From contig NC_019703.1 of NCBI RefSeq assembly GCF_000317045.1, positions 2,840,501 through 2,904,500 of the forward strand: a stretch of DNA of 64,000 nt, read 5' to 3'. The translations under genes and the position numbers were made by a program. How positions within the stretch are numbered: position 1 is the stretch's first letter; every line of letters starts with the position of its first letter. Shown here piece by piece: positions 57,822-64,000 of the stretch. The stretch comes from Geitlerinema sp. PCC 7407 (GTDB lineage Bacteria; Cyanobacteriota; Cyanobacteriia; PCC-7407). The notes beneath the pieces were generated by a model. It did not search any database, was not told the origin of the DNA, and saw nothing but the letters and a program-made list of their open reading frames with translations.

Positions 57822-58307
57822 ATGCAAGACGCAATCACCGCTGTTATCAACTCTTCTGACGTTCAGGGTAAGTACCTGGACAACGCTTCTCTCGAGAAGC
57901 TGAAGGCTTATTTCCAAACCGGCGAACTGCGCGTTCGTGCGGCTACCGCGATCAGCGCTAACGCTGCTCAGATCGTCAAGGAAGCTGTGGCTAAGTCCCT
58001 GCTGTACTCTGACATCACCCGTCCCGGCGGCAACATGTACACCACCCGTCGCTATGCAGCTTGCATCCGCGACTTGGACTACTACCTCCGCTACTCCACC
58101 TACGCAATGCTGGCTGGCGATCCTTCTATCCTCGATGAGCGCGTGCTCAACGGTCTGAAGGAGACCTACAACTCCCTGGGCGTTCCCGTGGCTGCTACCG
58201 TTCAAGCTATCCAAGCTATGAAGGAAGTGACCGCTAGCCTGGTGGGTGCTGACGCTGGTAAGGAAATGGGCGTCTACTTCGACTACATCTGCTCTGGCTT
58301 GAGCTAA
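57822..58307 (+). CDS. apcB: allophycocyanin beta chain
   Basis: The 161-residue beta chain of allophycocyanin. Phycocyanobilin binds Cys81 ([14 protein letters not shown]), and Asn71 (GGNMY) is the residue that is N-methylated in this family. Together with ApcA it forms the trimers of the core cylinders. AAGGAA precedes the ATG. Biased codon use, as for apcA. Confidence 0.98.
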   Translation: MQDAITAVINSSDVQGKYLDNASLEKLKAYFQTGELRVRAATAISANAAQIVKEAVAKSLLYSDITRPGGNMYTTRRYAACIRDLDYYLRYSTYAMLAGDPSILDERVLNGLKETYNSLGVPVAATVQAIQAMKEVTASLVGADAGKEMGVYFDYICSGLS

Positions 58308-58704
58308 TTCCCTCCCAGGAATGTCGGATTGGGCTAACGCTCGTTACCGATAGTTAGAGGCTGGGCAGTTTGGAGTGAGTGCTAGCCCGCACAGGCTCCT
58401 CTCCAACAAGAGGTTAGTTTTCGCGGTCTAACATTGACTTTGAACGCCCAGCCTTTGTGCTACGCAGCTGACAGGCTTTCGTTCAACGATTGTCCCAGTT
58501 TGACAGGGATTGGTTTTATCCAATCTGGTCTGGGTAGATTGATTCTCAGAAATATTTGCTTGATCGCCTGAGCATACTGGGCTTTTGAGCTGCGTGCGAT
58601 CGCCCTTTGTCGGTTAGGCTTGCCCCTCATCAAAGCACCGATACAAGCGATAGTTTCTTCACATTCAAAGTTTCTCTGTACCCTTTAGTTGGAGCAGACC
58701 ACCT
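58308..58704 (+). promoter_or_regulatory. structured apcB-apcC spacer
   Basis: A 397-base spacer without a gene. AGGCTGGGC (58358-58366) and GCCCAGCCT (58446-58454) can close a long stem around about 79 bases, within which CCTCT (58398-58402) pairs with AGAGG (58409-58413). A further GATTGG/CCAATC hairpin lies near 58510-58540. It may cause partial termination or processing, reducing apcC relative to apcAB. Confidence 0.6.
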
Positions 58705-58908
58705 ATGCGGATGTTCAAGATTACGGCTTGTGTTCCCAGCCAAACCCGGATTCGGACCCAGCGGGAACTGCAAAACACCTACTTCACCAAGCTGGTGCCT
58801 TACGACAACTGGTTCCGTGAGCAGCAGCGCATCATGAAGATGGGTGGCAAAATCATCAAGGTTGAGCTGGCCACTGGTAAGCCTGGTATGAACACGGGTC
58901 TTATCTAG
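58705..58908 (+). CDS. apcC: allophycocyanin-associated core linker ApcC
   Basis: The 67-residue small core linker (LC7.8) that caps allophycocyanin trimers. The whole sequence fits the family: MRMFKITACVPSQTRIRTQREL, then TKLVPYDNWFREQQRI and GGKIIKVELATGKPG (given in parts). Last gene of the cluster. Confidence 0.97.
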   Translation: MRMFKITACVPSQTRIRTQRELQNTYFTKLVPYDNWFREQQRIMKMGGKIIKVELATGKPGMNTGLI

Positions 58909-59572
58909 AGATTTGGCGATCGCAAGCTGTTTTGACTGACCTTCTAGATGAAGGTGCAACAGCCCGCTGCGGTCATCCCAGCCTAGCCCATCCCTTCGTC
59001 GCAGGTTTTTTGCTTTGTGGAGAATTTCGGCAACTTCGCAGCCCACCAATTCTCCTTGATCTGCACTCCCCATGCTTCTGGCATCGCTGCGCAGCAAAGC
59101 ACCGCTGGAACTCTTGAAAAAAAGCGCTCCAGCACACCCTAAAAACTGAAGTTCGGGAGTTCCAGAGAGATGCTTCTCTGGGTAAAAACTTCAGGCAGTA
59201 AGGGCAATCTTTTTGGGATACAGTACCGTTGGACATGCGGAATCTGGGCTCTGAAATGGGTCCGAACGTCTGTAGACTCTGTAGAAGGCGGTGACATGGC
59301 TTTGGTTGTGTTCGCAACAGAGTAATGAAACAGAAACCTAGATCGTGAGGTCTAGGGCTCGTCGTGGCTTCAGCCCGGTGGGAATGTCAAAAGCTCGTCT
59401 CTCAGATCAAATGCTGAGTCCAGGAAGAGGTCGCTTTGGCCTCTTTTTTGCTTTTTGGACATAGTAATTTCCCCGCAATGAGTTTTTTGGCTTTCTAGAT
59501 TCTGCGTTTGCATTGCGCTAGGGCGAGAGATCCTCTACGATCGCCCCACGATCGCTCACCTCCAGGGCCGCC
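58909..59572. other. structured non-coding region, possible small RNA
   Basis: No protein gene is convincing. Structures on the plus strand include: a small hairpin ACCTTC/GAAGGT (58939-58955); a two-part stem at 59146-59194 (CTGAAGTT with AACTTCAG outside, CCAGAGA with TCTCTGG inside); CTAGA/TCTAG (59338-59355); GGGCT/AGCCC (59355-59376); and an intrinsic terminator at 59425-59449. A small RNA ending at that terminator, starting somewhere after 59140, is possible. The ftsW promoter must also be in this region. Confidence 0.5.
59425..59449 (+). terminator. intrinsic terminator downstream of apcC
   Basis: AAGAGGTC (59425-59432) pairs with GGCCTCTT (59438-59445, one G-U pair) around a 5-base loop, followed by further T's to 59449. 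It lies more than 500 bases after apcC and just upstream of ftsW, so it probably ends either a read-through apc transcript or an independent small RNA. Confidence 0.8.
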
Positions 59573-60823
59573 GTGAATATTCGTCGCTTTATCCCCTTCT
59601 TCGATCCCTCGGTGCAAACGTGGGCCATCGAAGCCCGTCTTCTCAGATGGCTCACCTTCCTGTGGTTGGCGATCGGCTTAGTTGCTCTTTTTTCGGCGTC
59701 CTATCCCATCGCCGATGCCGAGATGGGCGACGGCCTCTACTATTTCAAGCGTCAACTCATTTGGGTTGGCGTTGGCATGGTGGGCTTTAACTGCATTGTT
59801 CATGCTCCCCTTCGCTACATTTTGGGAGTGTCTCACTGGTTTTTGCTCTTCTTTTTGGGGCTGATCATCACGACGCTCCTGCCGGGAGTCGGCACGACGG
59901 TGAACGGGGCGACGCGCTGGCTGGAAATCGGGCCGTTTCCGATCCAGCCTTCAGAGTTTGTAAAGCCTTTTTTGATCTTGCAGGGAGCAAGGCTGTTTGG
60001 GCAGTGGGACCGGCTGACCTGGAGCACGCGCATCGGCTGGCTGCTGGTCTTTTGTATGGTGATGGGCAGCATTTTGATGCAGCCCAACCTGAGTACTGCT
60101 GCTCTGTGCGGTATTGTGCTGTGGCTGTTGGCGATGGCGGCGGGGATTCCGCTGCGGGCGCTGGGGGCTACGGCCTTTGCGGGGCTGATGCTGGGGACGC
60201 TCAGCATTAGCCTGCGGGAGTATCAGCAGCGGCGGGTGATGTCGTTTCTCAATCCCTGGGCCGACCCGATGCAAGATGGCTACCAGCTGATTCAGAGCTT
60301 GCTGGCGGTGGGCTCTGGGGGAACGTGGGGCACCGGGTTTGGGCTCTCGCAGCAGAAGCTGTTTTATTTGCCGATTCAGTACACAGATTTTATTTTCTCG
60401 GTGTTCGCAGAGGAGTTTGGGTTTGTTGGCAGCGTGCTGCTGATGCTGATGCTGGTGGCTTACGGGGCGGTCTCGCTCTGGGTAGCGCTGAAAAGCAAGC
60501 GAGTGGTTCATCAGCTGGTGGCCATGGGCGTCATGATCTTGCTGATTGGTCAGTCGCTGCTCAATATTGGCGTGGCAACGGGGGCTTTGCCGACAACGGG
60601 TTTGCCGCTCCCGCTGTTTAGCTACGGGGGCAGCTCGATGATTTCGAGTTTGATCACGGCGGCGCTGCTGATCCGAGTCGCGCGGGAGAGCCATGAGGCG
60701 GAGGTGGTGACGCTGCGGCGATCGCCCCCTGCCCCGCCTGCCAAACCGGAACCGCGATCGCCCCGCCCCTCAGAATCTCTCAAGGAGCGATCGCGCCCTT
60801 CCCCCAACCCCAATCGCTTATAA
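59573..60823 (+). CDS. ftsW: FtsW/RodA-type peptidoglycan glycosyltransferase
   Basis: A 416-residue SEDS-family membrane protein with about ten membrane helices, which polymerises lipid II at the division septum. Conserved segments: GVGTTVNGATRWLEIGPFPIQPSEFVK, split here as GVGTTVNGATRW and IQPSEFVKP, FAEEFGFVGS, and the signature PLFSYGGSSMISSL. The N-terminal 25 residues and a Pro/Arg-rich C-terminal tail (about 390-416) are cytoplasmic. The start is GTG at 59573. FtsW is more likely than RodA given its proximity to FtsW-like cyanobacterial genes in sequence style, but this is not certain. Confidence 0.88.
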   Translation: MNIRRFIPFFDPSVQTWAIEARLLRWLTFLWLAIGLVALFSASYPIADAEMGDGLYYFKRQLIWVGVGMVGFNCIVHAPLRYILGVSHWFLLFFLGLIITTLLPGVGTTVNGATRWLEIGPFPIQPSEFVKPFLILQGARLFGQWDRLTWSTRIGWLLVFCMVMGSILMQPNLSTAALCGIVLWLLAMAAGIPLRALGATAFAGLMLGTLSISLREYQQRRVMSFLNPWADPMQDGYQLIQSLLAVGSGGTWGTGFGLSQQKLFYLPIQYTDFIFSVFAEEFGFVGSVLLMLMLVAYGAVSLWVALKSKRVVHQLVAMGVMILLIGQSLLNIGVATGALPTTGLPLPLFSYGGSSMISSLITAALLIRVARESHEAEVVTLRRSPPAPPAKPEPRSPRPSESLKERSRPSPNPNRL

Positions 60824-60827
60824 GATG

Positions 60828-60857
60828 AAGAATGGAGTGATACACCGCTCCATTCTT
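60828..60857 (+). repeat. 10-base-pair hairpin between ftsW and ccdA
   Basis: AAGAATGGAG (60828-60837) pairs with CTCCATTCTT (60848-60857). There is only GCTTT after it, so it is a weak terminator at best. Confidence 0.65.
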
Positions 60858-60887
60858 GCTTTGAGAGTTGGCTAGTGCGATCGCCCC

Positions 60888-61628
60888 ATGGAAACTTTAC
60901 AGACGCAGCTTTACCACCTGGAGCGCTTTGCCAATGGTTTGGTATCTGAGCAGCTGCTGCATCTCACGCCGTTGAGCATCGGTATCATTTTTGCTGCGGG
61001 TCTGCTCACGAGTCTGACGCCCTGCATGCTCTCGATGCTGCCGATCACCATTGGCTACATCGGCGGCTACGAGGCCCAGACACGCTGGCAGGCTGCCGCT
61101 CAGTCTCTATGGTTTTCCCTAGGGCTGGCCACGACCCTGGCGGGCCTGGGCATTTTGGCGGCGGTGCTAGGGCGGGTCTATGGTCAAGTGGGACTGGGTC
61201 TGCCGATCGTGGTCAGCGTGCTGGCCATCCTGATGGGCCTCAATCTCCTGGAAGCCCTGCCGCTGCCGTTGCCGAGCTTTACGGGGGAGGGCCTGATTTC
61301 CAAGGAATGGCCTCGCAGCGTGCAGTCGTATCTGGTGGGTCTCACCTTTGGGTTGGTGGCGTCGCCGTGCAGTACGCCGGTGCTGGCGACGCTGCTCGGC
61401 TGGATTTCGACGACTCAGGACCCGGTTTTGGGCGGGACGCTGCTGATCAGCTACACGGCGGGGTATGTTTCGCCGCTGATCTTGGCGGGGACGTTTACGG
61501 CGGCGATCAAGAAGCTGCTGGAGCTGCGCCAGTGGTCCGCCTGGGTGACGCCGACCAGTGGGGCGCTGCTGGTGGGGTTTGGCGTTTTTTCGCTGCTGTC
61601 TCGGCTGCTGCCAGGCGCCAGGCTCTAG
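60888..61628 (+). CDS. ccdA: cytochrome c biogenesis protein CcdA
   Basis: A 246-residue membrane protein with six helices that carries reducing power across the thylakoid or plasma membrane to keep apocytochrome c cysteines reduced. The redox-active cysteines are in LTSLTPCMLSMLPIT (about residue 46) and VASPCSTPVLATLLG (about 160). It is followed by ccs1 after 57 bases, and both work in System II cytochrome c maturation. ATG start at 60888. Confidence 0.95.
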   Translation: METLQTQLYHLERFANGLVSEQLLHLTPLSIGIIFAAGLLTSLTPCMLSMLPITIGYIGGYEAQTRWQAAAQSLWFSLGLATTLAGLGILAAVLGRVYGQVGLGLPIVVSVLAILMGLNLLEALPLPLPSFTGEGLISKEWPRSVQSYLVGLTFGLVASPCSTPVLATLLGWISTTQDPVLGGTLLISYTAGYVSPLILAGTFTAAIKKLLELRQWSAWVTPTSGALLVGFGVFSLLSRLLPGARL

Positions 61629-61685
61629 ACGGGCGATCGCAGCAAGCCGTTTGAAACTATTTCTGGACAGATTTTTGGGCCGACG

Positions 61686-63068
61686 ATGGCAAATACTTCA
61701 CTTTGGTCTGGGCCAAGCCGCTTTTTCAAAAAAGAGATGCTGCCGCTGCTGGCGGACTTGCGACTGGCGATCGCCCTTTTGCTGGCGATCGCCGTTTTCA
61801 GCATTCTCGGCACCGTCATTGAGCAAGGGCAGTCCCTCGCCTTTTACCAAGAAAACTATCCGGAGTCACCGGCCCTCTTCGGTTTTCTGACCTGGAAAAT
61901 CGTCCTCGCGCTTGGTCTCGACCATGTGTACCGGACCTGGTGGTTCTTGGCGCTGCTGATTTTGTTTGGCGGGAGCCTGACCGCCTGCACCTTCACGCGC
62001 CAATTTCCGGCCCTGAGCGCTGCTCGCGGCTGGAAGTTCTACGACAAGCCGCGGCAGTTTGAGAAGCTGGCCCTCAGCACCGACATTGCTCAGGGAGCCC
62101 CCGATCGCCTGGTGGACCTGCTTCAGGGGCGGCGCTATCGCGTCTTCCAGGAAGGCAACCAGATCTATGCTCGCAAAGGGCTTGTGGGGCGCATCGGGCC
62201 GATCGTGGTCCACGCCAGCATGCTGCTGATCCTGGCGGGGGCGATCTGGGGCAGCATGACGGGCTTTTTCGCCCAGGAGATGGTGCCCAGCGGCCAGACT
62301 TTCCAGATTCGCAATATTTTTGATGCCGGTCCCTGGGCGGAGGCCCAAATTCCCAAGGATTGGTCCGTGCGCGTCAACCGGTTCTGGATCGACTACACGC
62401 CCGAGGGCACGATTGATCAGTTTTATTCTGATTTGTCGGTCCTGGACAATGACGGGCAGGAGCTCCAGCGCAAAACGATTCACGTTAATGAGCCTCTGCG
62501 CCATCGCGGCGTGACGCTCTACCAGGCTGATTGGTCGATCGCGGCGGTGCAGGTGCGGCTCAACAACAGCCCGACCTTCGAACTGCCCATGGCCCCGCTG
62601 GACCTGGGGGGCGGTCGGATTTGGGGGACCTGGCTGCCCACCAAGCCGGACCTGAGTGAAGGGGTTTCGCTGGTCACCAAGGACTTGCAGGGGATGCTGC
62701 TGGTCTATGACATGGGAGGCAAGCTGATCGGCACGGTGCGGGTCGGGATGGCCCTGGATCTGCCAGGGGTGACGCTGTCTGTGGTCGATCTGATCGGCAG
62801 CACGGGTCTCCAGATCAAGGCCGACCCTGGGATCCCGCTGGTCTACGCAGGCTTTGGCTTGCTGATGGTGGGCGTGGTCATGAGCTACGTGTCGCACTCC
62901 CAGGTGTGGGCGCTGAAAGTGGGCGATCGCCTCTATGTGGGAGGACGGACCAATCGCGCTCAGGTGACCTTTGAGCGGGAGCTGCTGGGGATTCTCGATC
63001 GCCTCAGTAGCCCGAGCGAGAACTCGGATGCGATCGCCCCTAGCGGAGACCTGGCACCGCTGGCCTAG
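61686..63068 (+). CDS. ccs1: System II cytochrome c biogenesis protein Ccs1/ResB
   Basis: A 460-residue Ccs1 (CcsB/ResB-family) protein that, with CcsA, moves heme and attaches it to cytochromes c. Three N-terminal membrane segments (about residues 20-45, 75-95, 170-190), a large lumenal domain and a final helix (about 385-405) fit the family; [26 protein letters not shown] is the typical start of the first helix (given in part as [17 protein letters not shown]). It forms an operon with ccdA; the partner ccsA is not in the window. Confidence 0.95.
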   Translation: MANTSLWSGPSRFFKKEMLPLLADLRLAIALLLAIAVFSILGTVIEQGQSLAFYQENYPESPALFGFLTWKIVLALGLDHVYRTWWFLALLILFGGSLTACTFTRQFPALSAARGWKFYDKPRQFEKLALSTDIAQGAPDRLVDLLQGRRYRVFQEGNQIYARKGLVGRIGPIVVHASMLLILAGAIWGSMTGFFAQEMVPSGQTFQIRNIFDAGPWAEAQIPKDWSVRVNRFWIDYTPEGTIDQFYSDLSVLDNDGQELQRKTIHVNEPLRHRGVTLYQADWSIAAVQVRLNNSPTFELPMAPLDLGGGRIWGTWLPTKPDLSEGVSLVTKDLQGMLLVYDMGGKLIGTVRVGMALDLPGVTLSVVDLIGSTGLQIKADPGIPLVYAGFGLLMVGVVMSYVSHSQVWALKVGDRLYVGGRTNRAQVTFERELLGILDRLSSPSENSDAIAPSGDLAPLA

Positions 63069-63125
63069 ACCCGCTGTATCCCTCACTTCCAGAGCTCTGA
63101 GCTAGAAACTCCTATAAGTGCTCAA

Positions 63126-63152
63126 AAACCCCTGCCAATCCAGCAGGGGTTT
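63126..63152. terminator. bidirectional terminator between ccs1 and queF
   Basis: AAACCCCTGC (63126-63135) pairs perfectly with GCAGGGGTTT (63143-63152) over a 7-base loop, with T-rich sequence after it on the plus strand (AATTTT) and an A-rich (T-rich on the other strand) flank. It serves the convergent ccs1 and queF genes. Confidence 0.88.
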
Positions 63153-63189
63153 AATTTTGGAATTATCCAGAGCTAGGCAGAGTCAAGCT

Positions 63190-63609
63190 CTACTTTTTAT
63201 GCGTGACCTCAATCACGGTATGGACGTTGCCCCGGGGCGAGAAATCTCCCTTGATGTGGACCTCTAGCGGGTCGCAGGCCGCCACAAAGTCATCTAAAAT
63301 CTGGTTGACCGATTCTTCGTGGGAGATATAGCGATCGCGATAGCTGTTGATGTACAGCTTGAGAGCCTTGAGCTCTACCACCCGCTCATCGGGGACATAG
63401 GTGATGTGGATGGTGGCAAAGTCAGGGTAGCCGGAGAAGGGGCATTTGCAGGTAAACTCCGGCAAGGTCACATTCACGTTGTAGCGGCGGCCGACCCGCG
63501 GGTTGGGGAAGGTGATCAGCTCTCCCTCTGCGATCGCCCGCTCACCGTACTTCACCCCAGAAGTTTCCGAAGTTGCGGTAGAATTCTCTGCCAATTGCTC
63601 TGACTGCAT
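63190..63609 (-). CDS. queF: NADPH-dependent 7-cyano-7-deazaguanine reductase
   Basis: A 139-residue unimodular QueF that reduces preQ0 to preQ1 in queuosine biosynthesis. Catalytic Cys56 and Asp63 are in CPFSGYPDFATI; the QueF signature ELKALKLYINSYRD is present, and SPRGNVHTVIEV is near the C-terminus. The ATG at 63609 (MQSEQLAEN) is preferred to an upstream start 14 codons earlier. No preQ1 riboswitch was recognised upstream. Single gene. Confidence 0.95.
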   Translation of the reverse strand: MQSEQLAENSTATSETSGVKYGERAIAEGELITFPNPRVGRRYNVNVTLPEFTCKCPFSGYPDFATIHITYVPDERVVELKALKLYINSYRDRYISHEESVNQILDDFVAACDPLEVHIKGDFSPRGNVHTVIEVTHKK

Positions 63610-63908
63610 GAACCGAATCTTTGCTGAAACGACTGACCCAGGGGCTAGCACTTTGAATCGCTAGATAGCTGGGTTTCTTTCTCAGTATAGAGTCAGGGTC
63701 TGGGCAAAGTTCACAGGCCACGCTCCGAGTCCTATTCCCCAGGTAGACGAGTCCTGGAGTCTAGCGATCGCGGTTGTCCTTCTCCGTACGATCGCGATGT
63801 CAGACGTATCGCAAATTTACAAAGCGTCTACTGTCAGACTGATTGATTTCGACTATTCTGGGGCATATCTATTTGAACGCTTTTTCGGCTATAAATACGG
63901 CTAAACCG

Positions 63909-64000
63909 ATGACACCTCTCAATAGCAAGCCACCTATGCGAAACCATACCGTTCCTGGACCTCACCACCAGGCGGGCAGCAGCAACTACGCACCCTCAGT
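63909..64000 (+). CDS. partial open frame at right edge
   Basis: A frame begins with ATG at 63909 and stays open to the end of the window, coding about 30 residues (MTPLNSKPPMRNHTVPG, then PHHQAGSSNYAPS). It is Pro/Ser/Asn-rich, as are flexible N-terminal tails. No clear ribosome binding site precedes it, and the upstream 250 bases (63652-63908) carry no other gene. Too little is visible to name it. Confidence 0.35.
   Translation, partial: MTPLNSKPPMRNHTVPGPHHQAGSSNYAPS

Noticed and set aside
61866-63086. Long open frame antisense to ccs1
   Set aside because: No recognisable domain; ccs1 is clearly coding on the plus strand.

Overview
The window comes from a cyanobacterial chromosome. The clearest evidence is the allophycocyanin cluster apcE-apcA-apcB-apcC, a cyanobacterial ATP synthase operon (atp1-a-c-b'-b-delta-alpha-gamma, with beta and epsilon elsewhere), System II cytochrome c maturation genes (ccdA, ccs1), and very many copies of the HIP1 octamer GCGATCGC. 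Most of the sequence is moderately GC-rich. The ApcE has four linker repeats, which points to a filamentous type with a pentacylindrical phycobilisome core, such as Geitlerinema, Leptolyngbya or Nostoc relatives; the genus is only a guess. I saw no rRNA, tRNA, insertion sequence or CRISPR array.

Layout. 1-16352 is a surface polysaccharide locus built as two divergent operons around 7258-7611. The minus operon encodes UDP-sugar 6-dehydrogenase, Gfo/Idh oxidoreductase, sugar N-formyltransferase, an SGNH-like membrane protein, a DegT aminotransferase and a Wzx flippase. The plus operon encodes Wzz, a WbpM-type dehydratase, a Wzy/ligase-like protein, a Wzt-like ABC ATPase, a methyltransferase and SelO. 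The left 5 kb is clearly richer in AT. 16349-17746 holds PrxQ and two small cyanobacterial proteins. 17841-20340 is a guanidine-degradation unit: a guanidine-I riboswitch, a Ni-dependent guanidine hydrolase of the GdmH type, and its HypA/HypB-type nickel chaperones. 20572-25169 carries a membrane protein, a SAM hydrolase-like protein, a TrmH methyltransferase, a 54-residue protein, chorismate lyase, a zinc-ribbon protein and an AIM24 protein. 25832-28741 is an unusual fusion of a PlsY-like membrane domain to a PEP-synthase-like phosphotransferase that lacks the PEP barrel.

28738-36608 holds an acetyltransferase, an SGNH esterase, a thioredoxin-NHL protein and an RND efflux pair. 36712-41024 contains a VOC protein and a copper cassette (CopA ATPase, cupredoxin, double-DUF305 protein); copA has a MerR-family-type promoter. 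41021-45068 carries a lone sugar ABC permease, purN, a CPBP protease, a DUF3326 protein, a small protein and a [2Fe-2S] ferredoxin. 45369-51524 is the atp operon and 51647-52846 a methyltransferase. 53356-58908 is the apc cluster, with structured spacers that probably set subunit ratios. 59573-63609 holds ftsW, ccdA, ccs1 and queF. A partial frame runs off the right edge.

The most noteworthy systems are the riboswitch-gdmH-hypAB unit, the PlsY/phosphotransferase fusion, the possible formylated diamino-uronate pathway, the MerR-type copA operator, and the RNA structures in the apc and atp operons.
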